The position numbers and the translations under genes are program-made. The notes below the pieces were generated by a model that was not told where the DNA came from, did not search any database, and saw nothing but the letters and a program-made list of their open reading frames with translations. This document shows positions 41,637 through 50,498 of a stretch of 64,000 bases of DNA, one piece after another. Positions within the stretch are counted from its first letter, which is position 1, and each line of letters opens with the position of its first letter. The stretch spans positions 310,001-374,000 of the forward strand of contig NZ_SLWN01000009.1 of assembly GCF_004342025.1 (NCBI RefSeq). Reading direction: 5' to 3'. This DNA is from Kribbella steppae (GTDB taxonomy: Bacteria; Actinomycetota; Actinomycetes; Propionibacteriales; Kribbellaceae).

Positions 41637-42892
41637 CGACCAATGACGAGAGCACTGGCATCTGGGCAACCATCAAGGAGGCCCCGGTGCCGGTGAAGGC
41701 GCTGCTGGTCGGCGTCTTCGTGAACAAGCTCGGCTGGTTCCTCCAGGTCTTCCTGGTGCTGTTCCTGACCACCTCGAAGGGCTTCACCCCCGTGCAGGCC
41801 GGTACGGCGCTCGGCGTGTACGGCGGTGGTTCGGTGATCGGCCTGATCATCGGCGGATCCCTGTCGGACAAGGTCGGGCCGAGAGCCGCGGTGATGATCA
41901 GCATGTTCGGCATGGCCGGCTTCGTGCTGGCGATCGCCTACGTGCCGAGTTATACGGCCGTGGTGGTCGTGGTCGCGCTGGCCGGTGCGGTCGGACAGTT
42001 CTACCGTCCGGCCTCGGCAGCCCTGCTGACCGAGCTGACGCCGAAGAACCGCCAGGTGATGATCTTCGCGGTCTACCGGCTGGCGATGAATCTCGGGACC
42101 ACCGCGGCACCGCTGATCGGTGCCGCCCTGGTCGCGGTGTCCTGGAACCTGCTGTTCATCGGCGAGGCGCTCGCGGCCCTGGCGTATGCGGCGGTGGCGA
42201 TCGTTGCTCTGCCCAAGCGATCCGCCAAGGTTGTCGAGGACACGGTTGCGGATCAACCGTCGGCAGGCGGCTACGTCGCCGTACTGCGGGACTACAAGTA
42301 CGTGCTGTTCCTGCTGTGCATGTTCATCAACGCGGCGATCTACGTGCAGTACCTGGCCGTCCTGCCGCTGCACATGAAGGCCGACGGATTGTCGACCTGG
42401 TGGTTCAGCGCGGTCGTCGCGCTGAACGGCTTCATCGTCATCACCTGCGAGTTGCTGGTGACGAAGGTGGTGCAGAACTGTCCGGCCCGGATCGTCGCGA
42501 TGACCGGGTTCATGCTGCTCGGCGGCGGGCTCGCGTTCTACGCCTTGCCGGGTGGGCTGGCGATCTTCGTGATCGGCACCCTGCTGTGGACGCTGGCCGA
42601 GATCATCGGCGGGCCGACCATGTTCGCCTACCCGGGGATGGCCGCGCCGAAGCCGCTGCTCGGCCGGTACGTCGGGTCCGCGCACGCGATGTTCGGACTC
42701 GGATCCGCACTCGGCCCGTTCCTCGGGGTGTGGGTGTGGAACCAGTCCAGCGCCCAGGTCTGGGTGTGGTGCGGGCTGGCCGGCGCGATCGGCGTCGTCC
42801 TCGCCTACTTCGGCATGCGGCCGGCCGAGGAACCCGCCACCGCCGAAGCGACAACTCCGACTACGGCCGCGGAGCCGGCACAGAGCTCCTAG
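41633..42892 (+). CDS. MFS transporter, probable exporter of the pathway product
   Basis: Integral membrane protein of 419 residues with about 12 hydrophobic helices. The loop between helices 2 and 3 reads GGSLSDKVGPRAAVM, the usual MFS motif. It begins within the last codons of ATP-grasp 1 (ATGA). It is of the small drug-exporter kind, and its place inside the operon suggests export of, and self-resistance to, a reactive hydrazine product. Import of a precursor is an alternative. The C terminus is a Thr/Ala/Glu-rich cytosolic tail. Confidence 0.85.
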   Translation: MTTNDESTGIWATIKEAPVPVKALLVGVFVNKLGWFLQVFLVLFLTTSKGFTPVQAGTALGVYGGGSVIGLIIGGSLSDKVGPRAAVMISMFGMAGFVLAIAYVPSYTAVVVVVALAGAVGQFYRPASAALLTELTPKNRQVMIFAVYRLAMNLGTTAAPLIGAALVAVSWNLLFIGEALAALAYAAVAIVALPKRSAKVVEDTVADQPSAGGYVAVLRDYKYVLFLLCMFINAAIYVQYLAVLPLHMKADGLSTWWFSAVVALNGFIVITCELLVTKVVQNCPARIVAMTGFMLLGGGLAFYALPGGLAIFVIGTLLWTLAEIIGGPTMFAYPGMAAPKPLLGRYVGSAHAMFGLGSALGPFLGVWVWNQSSAQVWVWCGLAGAIGVVLAYFGMRPAEEPATAEATTPTTAAEPAQSS

Positions 42893-42904
42893 GAGGCTGA
42901 GTTC

Positions 42905-44155
42905 ATGAAACATGGCATGAGCAACTACACGATCATCGTGGATCCGCTGTCCACGGGACAGGAATACCCGGCTGCGTTCCGCGAGGCCGGTCGGCTGCCG
43001 GTCGCCGTACTGAGTGGTGCGGAGCCGCCGCCGGCGTACACGGCCAGCTGGCATCCGGGCGACTTCGAGCACGTGCACTACTTCACCGGCGACGTCCAGG
43101 CGCTCGCCGAGGAGTTGCGGCAGTACGAGCCGGAGTACCTGATTCCGGGTGCCGAGAGCGGGGTCGAGCTGTGTGACCAGCTGATCGAGTTCCTGGTGCC
43201 CGGCACCGGGAACGTGTCGGAGCTGGCGTCGGCGCGGCGGGACAAGTGGGAGATGGCGCAAGCGCTGGCCGCCGCGGGTGTGCCGCGGCTACGGCAGTTC
43301 CGCACCGCCGATCCGGCCGATGCGGAGAAGTGGCTGAAGGAGAACGACCTGCTCGGCCGGCGGCTGGTGATCAAGCCACCGAAGAGCGCCGCGGGTGACG
43401 AGGTGTACGTCGTCTTCGAGGACGGCGACTGGCGGGAGCGGTTCGACCGGGTGCTCGGGCGGACCAACAAGATGGGGCTGACCAACGACGCGGTGCTGAT
43501 CCAGGAGTACGCCGAGGGCACCGAGTACCTGGTCGACACGTACAGCGTGGACGGCAAGCACGCGCTGGTCGACGTGTGCCGCTATACGAAGGTCGGCCGG
43601 GGCGACAAGATCGGCATCTACCGGCGGATCGACTTCCTCGCCGAGGACGACCCGGAGGTCCAGGCGCTGTGGCCGTACACCGAGCAGGTGCTCGACGCGG
43701 TCGGCATCCGGATCGGCTGTGGTCACGTCGAGGTGATGATGACACCGGACGGCCCACGACTGATCGAGGTCGCGGCCCGGCCTGCCGGTGGTGGTCACCA
43801 GATGGTCAGCGAGCTGGCCACCGGCGACAACCACATCAAGCGGACGGTCGCCCATCGCGTCCGCGGTGAGGTCCGGGACGGGTTCGACCTGGTCCAGCAC
43901 CTGCGCGGCATCTTCGTCATCGCGCCGCGGGAGGGGTACTTCCGCAACCGTGAGGTGTTCGACGGGATCGACGCGCTGAAGTCGTTCCAATGGATGAAGA
44001 TCCTGTACGACGAGGACGCCGTCGTACCGGAGACCGTCGACCTCTTCACCTGCCTGGCCTGGGTCATCCTGATCCACAGCGACCCGGCCACCCTCGACGC
44101 CGACTACCACCGCGTACTGGAGATGGAGGCCGGGATCGTCATCGAAACCCGCTGA
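42905..44155 (+). CDS. ATP-grasp carboxylate-amine ligase 2
   Basis: Second ATP-grasp ligase of 416 residues, preceded by AGGAGG at eight bases. The ATP-binding lysine strand is RLVIKPPKSAAGDEVYVV, with hinge LIQEYAEGTEYLVD. The metal-binding segment reads HVEVMMTPDGPRLIEVAARPAGG, with Ala where ATP-grasp 1 has the metal-binding Asn, so its magnesium site is atypical. It is clearly paralogous rather than duplicate to the first ligase. Two such ligases suggest two successive bond-forming steps, for example a tripeptide or a capped dipeptide. It is the last gene before the terminator. Confidence 0.83.
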   Translation: MKHGMSNYTIIVDPLSTGQEYPAAFREAGRLPVAVLSGAEPPPAYTASWHPGDFEHVHYFTGDVQALAEELRQYEPEYLIPGAESGVELCDQLIEFLVPGTGNVSELASARRDKWEMAQALAAAGVPRLRQFRTADPADAEKWLKENDLLGRRLVIKPPKSAAGDEVYVVFEDGDWRERFDRVLGRTNKMGLTNDAVLIQEYAEGTEYLVDTYSVDGKHALVDVCRYTKVGRGDKIGIYRRIDFLAEDDPEVQALWPYTEQVLDAVGIRIGCGHVEVMMTPDGPRLIEVAARPAGGGHQMVSELATGDNHIKRTVAHRVRGEVRDGFDLVQHLRGIFVIAPREGYFRNREVFDGIDALKSFQWMKILYDEDAVVPETVDLFTCLAWVILIHSDPATLDADYHRVLEMEAGIVIETR

Positions 44156-44183
44156 CGCACAGCCGACGGAGACCCCCTGACCG

Positions 44184-44214
44184 GGGCCCGGGCGGACCAC
44201 CACCGCCCGGGTCC
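44184..44214 (+). terminator. Terminator of the hydrazine-type operon
   Basis: The 9-bp stem CCCGGGCGG (44187-44195) with CCGCCCGGG (44203-44211) and a 7-nt loop can be extended by a G-U and two G-C pairs to 44184 and 44214. It starts 29 bases after the last operon gene. No T tract, as is usual for such GC-rich genomes. Confidence 0.65.
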
Positions 44215-44229
44215 AGTCACAATCTGCAG

Positions 44230-44613
44230 ATGGCCAAACGCGCTCTCCCTTGCCCGTGCGGGCTCGACACGTCCTACGCCGACTGCTGTGGCCGCCTCCA
44301 CGAAGGCCGCGCTTCGGCAACCACCGCGGAACAACTCATGCGCTCGCGCTACTCGGCCTTCGTCGTCGGAGATGCGGCCTATCTCCTCCGCACGTGGTCC
44401 GCCGCAACCCGTCCGGCCGACCTGCAGCTGGACCAGGACATCCGTTGGACGGGCCTCGAGATTCTCAGCACCACCGACGGCAGCCCGTTCCACACCGAGG
44501 GCACGGTCGAGTTCCGGGCCAACTACCAGCTCGACGGCCGGCCAGGCCACCAGCAGGAACTCAGCCGCTTCGTCCGCGAGAACGGCGCGTGGGTGTACGT
44601 CGCAGCGCTGTGA
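44230..44613 (+). CDS. YchJ-like protein (UPF0225) with SEC-C motif
   Basis: Protein of 127 residues. The N-terminal zinc-binding SEC-C-like motif reads CPCGLDTSYADCCGRLHEG, followed by AEQLMRSRYSAFVVGDAAYL and RWTGLEIL, all typical of the YchJ/UPF0225 family. The C-terminal part is an NTF2-like fold. The family is widespread and uncharacterised; zinc binding is likely. The ATG at 44230 lies directly after the operon terminator, so it is probably an independent gene. Confidence 0.9.
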   Translation: MAKRALPCPCGLDTSYADCCGRLHEGRASATTAEQLMRSRYSAFVVGDAAYLLRTWSAATRPADLQLDQDIRWTGLEILSTTDGSPFHTEGTVEFRANYQLDGRPGHQQELSRFVRENGAWVYVAAL

Positions 44614-44623
44614 CTCCTGGGGA

Positions 44624-46027
44624 CTACCTCCTCCGGCGCCAGGGTCCGGTGATCGCGTAGGTGATACCCGGTGTGTAGACGTTGAAGAACATCGTCCGGC
44701 CGTCGGCGGAGAAGCCGGCCCCGGCCAGCTCGCCGAACTCCGGGTCCTCCGGGGTGCCGTTGTTCACCCGGTTGCGGGCGAACTTGAACACCTCGCCGTC
44801 CTCGGTGGTACCGAGGATGTGCTGCTCGCCGAGGCCGTCCTCACACATCATCAGACCGCCGTACGGCGACATCGTGATGTTGTCCGGGGCGTCGAACTCC
44901 GGGTCGTCCGAGCCCGGGCTCGGCCGGGTGAAGATCACCTCGAGGCGCAGCGTCTTCTTCCGCGGGTCGAACCGCCAGACCTGGCCATCGTGGTTGACCT
45001 TCGGGCCGAGCTCGGTCCGGGCGAACGACGAGACGAAGTACACGCAGCGGTCCCGCGTACCCCACCAGCAGCCCTCGAGCTTGTAGCCGCCGGTGATCGG
45101 CTTGCCGTAGTCCTGCGCGCGGACCGACACCGTCGTCGCCAGCGGGTCCGGCACCTTGATCCACTGCACCCCGCCGAACTCGGCGCCCGCTTCCTGGACG
45201 ACGGACAGGTCAGGCAGGCCTGGGATGTACATGGCCTGCAGTTCGCCACCGGCCCTCAGCGAACCCCATCCACCGCGCGGACGGTTCGGGAGGAACCGGT
45301 AGAACCCGCCGAGCGGCGCGATGAACGCGTCCTCGGTCTCGTAGACGATCCCGGTCGCCGGATCGATCGCCACCGCCTCGTGCTGGAACCGGCCCATCGC
45401 GGTCAGCGGGGTCGGGTTGTCGTTGCGGCGGTCGTCGTACGGGTCGACCTCGAAGATGAAGCCGTGGTCCTTGGTGTATCCGGCGGGGTCGCCGGCCTTG
45501 AGCTCGGTCTCCTCGCAGGTCAGCCAGGTGCGCCACGGCGTGATGCCGCCGGAGCAGTTGATCGCCGTACCGCCGAGACTGACGAACTCCTTGGTGGCGT
45601 TGTTGTGCCGGTCCACCACCAGCGTGCTGGTGCCGCCGGCGGCGCCCGGGTCGTAGGTGCGCTCCGGTGGCGCGACCACCTTGATCGTGGCGGTCGGGCT
45701 GCACTCGTGGTTGCGGACCAGGCGCGCGCCGCCGTCGCGGTCCGAGAAGGTGCCCATGCCGTCGAACCGGCTCGGCGTCTTCAGGCCGTCGGGACGGACG
45801 GTGCCCTCGCGGGACAGGATCTTGTAGCTGAACCCACGCGGCAGGTCGAGCATGCCGTTCGGGTCCTCGATCAGTGGGCCGTACCCGATCTTCGGGCCGG
45901 ACGTGCCGAGCGCGGGCTGGGCGGTGTACAGCGCCTCGACCGAGCCGGCGACGCTGACCGCGACACCGGCCGCGGCCGCTCGGGCGACGAACTGCCGCCG
46001 GGACAGGGGATTCTGTTCAACGGACAC
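44624..46027 (-). CDS. PhoX-type alkaline phosphatase (DUF839), Tat-exported
   Basis: Secreted phosphatase of 467 residues. The Tat signal (PLSRRQFVARAAAAGVAVS) is followed by a PhoX/DUF839 beta-propeller with LVRNHECSPTATIKV, FVSLGGTAINCSGGITPW and TWLTCEETE, segments that carry the acidic, Cys and Arg residues of the calcium-iron active site in this family. The GTG at 46027 is chosen for GAGGAGG nine bases upstream. A PHO box (46070-46087) lies just upstream, so the gene is probably induced by PhoP under phosphate limitation. It likely releases phosphate from organic esters outside the cell. Confidence 0.88.
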   Translation of the reverse strand: MSVEQNPLSRRQFVARAAAAGVAVSVAGSVEALYTAQPALGTSGPKIGYGPLIEDPNGMLDLPRGFSYKILSREGTVRPDGLKTPSRFDGMGTFSDRDGGARLVRNHECSPTATIKVVAPPERTYDPGAAGGTSTLVVDRHNNATKEFVSLGGTAINCSGGITPWRTWLTCEETELKAGDPAGYTKDHGFIFEVDPYDDRRNDNPTPLTAMGRFQHEAVAIDPATGIVYETEDAFIAPLGGFYRFLPNRPRGGWGSLRAGGELQAMYIPGLPDLSVVQEAGAEFGGVQWIKVPDPLATTVSVRAQDYGKPITGGYKLEGCWWGTRDRCVYFVSSFARTELGPKVNHDGQVWRFDPRKKTLRLEVIFTRPSPGSDDPEFDAPDNITMSPYGGLMMCEDGLGEQHILGTTEDGEVFKFARNRVNNGTPEDPEFGELAGAGFSADGRTMFFNVYTPGITYAITGPWRRRR

Positions 46028-46069
46028 GGTGTGTGGCCTCCTCATGGGCGGAAAGGTCTGCCGGTCAAC

Positions 46070-46087
46070 GATGAACGTACGGTGAAC
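46070..46087 (-). promoter_or_regulatory. PHO box upstream of the phoX-type gene
   Basis: On the coding strand GTTCACC and GTTCATC lie as direct repeats with an 11-base period (GTTCACCGTAC-GTTCATC). This matches the two direct repeat units bound by PhoP in Streptomyces. The site is 43 bases upstream of the start codon. Confidence 0.75.
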
Positions 46088-46215
46088 AACCGACGACGAC
46101 AAGGCGAACGGCGCGCCGAGGCACCCGCGAATCCGAACGACCCGCGGGTACCTGGCTGGGCGAGTTCCGCTGAGCCCGACGTGCCCTCACGACGCCTGGC
46201 TCGGCGGGACGGCAG

Positions 46216-47853
46216 TCAGGCGGGGATCAGCTGCGGCGCACCGGCCGGGACGACGTACCGGCGGCCGGTGCTGATCGGCTGGTTGAGCCGGGTGACGTAC
46301 TGCAGGACCTTGAAATCGGCGGTCAGCTCGTGCTTCGTGATCGACATGGACACGTAGCCGCGGCGGTTCTGGATGTACTTGATGTGCGGGTTCTCCGCCA
46401 GAACGGTCGGGCCGCCGTTGACGGTGTCCGAGCCGTCGCCGTTGGTCGATACCGAGGTCGTCACCAGCTCGACCCCGACCGTCGCCGAGTCCGGGTCGCG
46501 GAAGTCGGCCTTGAGCTCGTTGGCGAAGTGCAGGTGTACGTCGCCGGTGAGCACGACCGCGTTGTCGACGCCGGCGTCCTGCCAGCCCTGGACCAGCGTG
46601 TTGCGGTCGGCCTGGTACCCGTCCCAGCCGTCCGACCCGACGATGGTCTGCGGGCCGGCGGTGTTGTCGCGCTTGGCGAAGAAGACGCCCTGCGCCATCA
46701 GGTGCCAGGCGTCGGCCCGCCCCTGGAACCCGTTCAGCAGCCAGGACTCCTGGCGGTCCCCCAGGATGGTCCGGCTCGGGTCGGCCTGGACGGGGCCGTC
46801 GGCGAACCACCAGGTGCGGCCGCCATCGTTGTGGGCCTGCAGGTCGCGGTACTGCCGGGTGTCGAGCACGTGGAACGTGGCCGTGCGACCCCAGTCGAAG
46901 CGGCGAAACAGCTGGAGCTCGCCGTCGGGGCGCAGCGCCGACGGACGCAGCGGCATGTTCTCCCAGTATGCCTGGATCGCGGCGGCCCGGCGGAGCCGCC
47001 AGGCATCGGTCGGCACCCCGTCACGGGGGTAGAGCCCGGCCCAGTTGTCCTGGATCTCGTGGTCGTCCCACGTGACCAGCCACGGTGCGGTGTGGTGCAG
47101 CTGCTGGGTCTGCGGCTCGGCCTTGTACAGCGCGTGACGGCGGCGGTAGTCGCCGAGGGTCAGGCAGGTGGATCCGGGGTGCACCCGGAAGCGGCCGGCG
47201 ACGCCCGCACCCTCGTAGATGTAGTCGCCGAGCGCCAGGACCACGTCCGGCCGCTCCTCGGCCGCGTGCCGGTAGGCCTCGAAGTAGCCGCCCTCGTAGT
47301 GGCTGCAGGACACCGTGATCGCCCGGCAGGGCTCGTCGCTGTTCGGCGGCGGCAGGGTCCTCGTCCGCGCCGTGGGCGAGACGTGGCCGAAGGCGCGGAA
47401 GCGGTACCAGTACTCCCGTGCGGGCTCGAGTCCGTCGACCTCGAGGTGGACGCTGTGCCCCCATCGCGGCTCCGCCGCGGTGGTTCCCCGCTGGACGACC
47501 CGGCTGAACCGCGGGTCCGCCGCCAGCTCCCACTGCACCTCGAAGGCGCGCTGCGGCATCCCGCCGCTGCCGTCCTCGGCGATCGGGTCGATCGCGAGGC
47601 GGGTCCACAGGACTATCCCGGTGCTCGTCGGCTCCCCCGAGGCGACACCGAGCGTGAAGGGGTACGGATCGGAGGCGGAGGTGCGTGGAGCGGCGGTCGC
47701 CGAGGAGGCGATGAGAGTGCCCACGCCGGCCCCGCCGGCGACGGTCAAGGATGCTCCGATGAACGTCCGACGGGACAGCTGGCGCCGCGTCGCCGCGTTA
47801 GCTCGTCGATCGGCCGGAATGAACGTCACCGGGCCCTGTAGTTCGTCAGTCAC
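46216..47853 (-). CDS. PhoD-type alkaline phosphatase/phosphodiesterase, Tat-exported
   Basis: Secreted metallophosphatase of 545 residues. The Tat signal has RRQLSRRTFIGASLTVAGG. The N-terminal PhoD domain (YPFTLGVASGEPTSTGIVLWTRL) is followed by the catalytic domain with ALGDYIYEG, TWDDHEIQDNWAG and GDVHLHF, the metal-binding motifs. The GTG at 47853 is preceded by AGAGAGGA. It is transcribed in the same direction as the phoX-type gene but separated by 188 bases. Two degenerate PHO-like units lie in its AT-rich upstream region near 48000-48027. Family members cleave phosphodiesters such as teichoic acids. Confidence 0.93.
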   Translation of the reverse strand: MTDELQGPVTFIPADRRANAATRRQLSRRTFIGASLTVAGGAGVGTLIASSATAAPRTSASDPYPFTLGVASGEPTSTGIVLWTRLAIDPIAEDGSGGMPQRAFEVQWELAADPRFSRVVQRGTTAAEPRWGHSVHLEVDGLEPAREYWYRFRAFGHVSPTARTRTLPPPNSDEPCRAITVSCSHYEGGYFEAYRHAAEERPDVVLALGDYIYEGAGVAGRFRVHPGSTCLTLGDYRRRHALYKAEPQTQQLHHTAPWLVTWDDHEIQDNWAGLYPRDGVPTDAWRLRRAAAIQAYWENMPLRPSALRPDGELQLFRRFDWGRTATFHVLDTRQYRDLQAHNDGGRTWWFADGPVQADPSRTILGDRQESWLLNGFQGRADAWHLMAQGVFFAKRDNTAGPQTIVGSDGWDGYQADRNTLVQGWQDAGVDNAVVLTGDVHLHFANELKADFRDPDSATVGVELVTTSVSTNGDGSDTVNGGPTVLAENPHIKYIQNRRGYVSMSITKHELTADFKVLQYVTRLNQPISTGRRYVVPAGAPQLIPA

Positions 47854-48069
47854 AGGCGTCCTCTCTCTCGCAGCGGTACCGGGGGTGCGGCGGGCGGCGA
47901 CTGGGCGCGTAGCCACCGTGATCGGCGCGTTCACGCTCCCAGAGCGCGACGCAAGAGTCAATAACTATCGACAAAGCCCTAGCAAACGAGGTATTAATTT
48001 TCATCCATGGGTAGATCGCCGTTCACCGAGCCTCTGAACACCGGTCTCGGTGCTGCCGGCCGGGTCGGC

Positions 48070-48978
48070 TCAGCGAACCGACCGCGGCACCCGGGCGAGC
48101 ACCTCTTTCACCCGGGCCAGTGCGGTTCTGGACTCGTCGTAGCGGCACATCAGGACCGCGGCCGACAGGCAGTCTGCCTGCCACATCTCCACATGACGCG
48201 TGCTCAGGACGCCGGTGCGGAGGGTCTCCTCCCGCACCACGGTGCGCAGCACGACGTCGGCCCGGCGACCGATCGAGGACCCGGGATCACTCGTCACCGC
48301 GACCGTCAGCGCTTCGCGGGCGACGGCCTCGGCCAGCACGTGATCGGCATCCTCGGCGACGCCGCTCTGCGAGATCACGAGGAAGACGTCCCCCGCGGCG
48401 GCGTTCGCCATGTCGATGACGGCCTCGCGCGGGTCGCGGAACGCAATCGCCGGGACCCCGAGACTCCGGAGCTTCCCCTGCAGGTACCGCGCCACGGCGC
48501 CGCCGCCGCCCATGCCGAAGATGCGCACCTGGCGCGAGGCGAGGATGGCCCGGGCGACCCGCTCCAGATCCTCGGCGTCGAGGAACCGGCCCGACTCGAC
48601 GATCATCTGGGCATACGCGGCCGTCATCTTCTCGATGACCGTGGCGATGCTGTCGTCGGCCCCGATGTCGCCGCTGAGCCCGTCGCGTCCGGCCCGGCTC
48701 CGTTCCTCAGCCGCGGTGGCCAACTCCAGTCGCAGCTGGGAGTAGCTGTTCAGGCCGAGGGCACGGCAGAAGCGCGTCACGGTGGCCGTTGACGTGCCGA
48801 TGCGGTCGGCCAGCTCCGTGATCGTCATCTGGGCGGCGGTGATGGGCTGCTCGACAGCGAACCGGCCGAGGCGCTGCTGTGCCTCCGGCATTCCCTCCAG
48901 GACGGACTGGACGTGGGTCAGGAACGCGGCGCCACGGGGCGCCGCCTGATGGCGCTCAGCGGTCATGGGTGTCCTCAT
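48070..48978 (-). CDS. RpiR family transcription regulator
   Basis: Regulator of 302 residues with an N-terminal HTH (MTITELADRIGTSTATVTRFCRAL, of the RpiR HTH-6 type, near residues 52-75) and a C-terminal SIS sugar-phosphate-binding domain (VRIFGMGGGGAVARYLQGKL and VFLVISQSGVAEDADHVL). Such proteins sense sugar phosphates or related metabolites. It is divergent from the histidine phosphatase gene, which is its likely target together with the downstream phosphatase. The presence of a sugar permease fragment at 50499 suggests that the locus once included an uptake system. Confidence 0.92.
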   Translation of the reverse strand: MRTPMTAERHQAAPRGAAFLTHVQSVLEGMPEAQQRLGRFAVEQPITAAQMTITELADRIGTSTATVTRFCRALGLNSYSQLRLELATAAEERSRAGRDGLSGDIGADDSIATVIEKMTAAYAQMIVESGRFLDAEDLERVARAILASRQVRIFGMGGGGAVARYLQGKLRSLGVPAIAFRDPREAVIDMANAAAGDVFLVISQSGVAEDADHVLAEAVAREALTVAVTSDPGSSIGRRADVVLRTVVREETLRTGVLSTRHVEMWQADCLSAAVLMCRYDESRTALARVKEVLARVPRSVR

Positions 48979-49099
48979 CGCTCACGCGTCGAACGTAGAC
49001 CATCCCGACGGTTCCGGCCGCGAACACCCGGAACCGGCACGCCGGACGGAGCTCACTCGAGCTCGCGGCTCCCCGCACGGCTGAACCCGGAGACCACCG

Positions 49100-49765
49100 A
49101 TGCAGACGACCCGAGAAGACACCAGCCGCGACGCCGGCGTCCACGCGGCCGCGACGGCGCCATCGACGCGCCTCATCGTGGTGCGCCACGGTCACACCGC
49201 GATGACCGACGCCCAGATGTGCAGTGGTGGCGGTGTTCCCGGCCCGCCCCTGAACGGGTCCGGCCGCCAGGACGCGATGCGGGCGGCGGCGGCACTGGCG
49301 TCCTCCGGGGCGGTGGCCGTCGTCGCGTCGCCGCTGGTCCGCACCCTGCAGACCGCCGAGGTGATCGCGACCGAGCTGGGTGTCGAGGTCCACGAGGACG
49401 ATGACTGGCGCGAGTGCGACTTCGGGCGGTGGGAGGGACTCACCTTCGTCCAGATGCGGGAGCGGTACCCCGAGGCCGCCTCGCGGTGGCTCCGTGTCCT
49501 GAGTGCGGCGCCGCCCGGCGGGGAGTCGCTCGCGCAGCTCGCCGGCCGGGTGACCCGGGCCCGTGACCGGGTGGCCGCCGGCCATCCGGGGCAGACCGTG
49601 GTCGTCGTGACCCACTCGGTGGTGATCCGCTCGCTCATCCATCTGACCTTGGAAGCGGCGCCGAACGCCATCGGGCGGGTGCGACCGGCACCGGGATCAC
49701 TCACCGAGATCCGCACCGGCGTGGACGGCGAGTGGACCCTCCATTCGTTCGGAGCCCGACCGTGA
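49100..49765 (+). CDS. Histidine phosphatase family protein
   Basis: Phosphoglycerate mutase-like phosphatase of 221 residues. The phospho-acceptor motif is LIVVRHGHT, with the catalytic acid region ECDFGRWEGL and the second His in VVVVTHSVVIRS. The N terminus has a 20-residue polar extension. Such enzymes hydrolyse sugar or nucleotide phosphates. It is coupled to the next gene by GTGA and is divergent from the RpiR regulator, so a sugar phosphate substrate is plausible. Confidence 0.9.
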   Translation: MQTTREDTSRDAGVHAAATAPSTRLIVVRHGHTAMTDAQMCSGGGVPGPPLNGSGRQDAMRAAAALASSGAVAVVASPLVRTLQTAEVIATELGVEVHEDDDWRECDFGRWEGLTFVQMRERYPEAASRWLRVLSAAPPGGESLAQLAGRVTRARDRVAAGHPGQTVVVVTHSVVIRSLIHLTLEAAPNAIGRVRPAPGSLTEIRTGVDGEWTLHSFGARP

Positions 49766-50457
49766 CCCCAAAGGAGCGACCAGTGCTGCGCATCGTGGCG
49801 TACAACATCCAGGACGGCGGCCACGGCCGTCTCGAGGCCATCGCCGCCATCCTCCGGGACCTGCAGCCCGACGCCGCCGCGATCGTCGAGGCCAACAGCC
49901 GGTCGAACGCCGAATGGCTCGCGCGGGAGCTCGGGTACGACATCGTCTTCGGCCACGCGAACACCCCGTTCCACCTCGCCTGGATCACCCGCCGGCCGAT
50001 CCTGAGCCATCACAACCACCGGCACCCGGTACTCTCGAAGACCCTCCTCGAGCTCGACATCGACTGGGACGGGCAGCCGCTCCAGCTCTTCGCCACCCAT
50101 CTGACCCCGCTGCTCCGGCCGGACCGGGAGATCCGCCGTCTGATCGAGGTCGAGGCGCTCCTCGACGTTGTCCGGGCACGTCCCGACCGCCCCCGCATCC
50201 TGGTCGGCGACTTCAACACGACGAATCCGTCCGCACCGGTCACGCGGATCCTCGACGACGGCTTCGTCGACTGCTACGACACGGTGAACCCGGGACAGGA
50301 CGGACTCACCCATCCGACCGACGCCCCGACCTGGCGCCTCGACTTCATCTTCGCCAGCAGGTCGCTCGCCCCCAGGCTCCGGTCGTGTCAGGTCCATGCG
50401 GGCGAGGAGCTCGTGCCGGTGTCCGACCACTTCCCGGTGTCGGCGACCTTCGCCTGA
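49762..50457 (+). CDS. Endonuclease/exonuclease/phosphatase (EEP) family protein
   Basis: Protein of 231 residues with the EEP fold motifs: RIVAYNIQDGGHG at the N terminus, QPDAAAIVEAN with the metal-binding Glu, FATHLTPL, LVGDFNTTNPS with the catalytic Asp-Asn and VSDHFPVSATF at the C terminus. The family includes phosphodiesterases and inositol or sphingomyelin phosphatases. It has no signal peptide, so it acts in the cytosol. The GTG at 49762 overlaps the histidine phosphatase stop. The two phosphatases may act in sequence on a phosphodiester. Confidence 0.9.
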   Translation: MTPKERPVLRIVAYNIQDGGHGRLEAIAAILRDLQPDAAAIVEANSRSNAEWLARELGYDIVFGHANTPFHLAWITRRPILSHHNHRHPVLSKTLLELDIDWDGQPLQLFATHLTPLLRPDREIRRLIEVEALLDVVRARPDRPRILVGDFNTTNPSAPVTRILDDGFVDCYDTVNPGQDGLTHPTDAPTWRLDFIFASRSLAPRLRSCQVHAGEELVPVSDHFPVSATFA

Positions 50458-50498
50458 CGGCGTCCGGGCCGGACCGCGGCGACGCCGCCGAGCCGCTC

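Noticed and set aside
49019..49099. Longer N-terminal extension of the histidine phosphatase
   Set aside because: The region lies in the divergent promoter space and has no conserved coding pattern; the ATG at 49100 is adequate.
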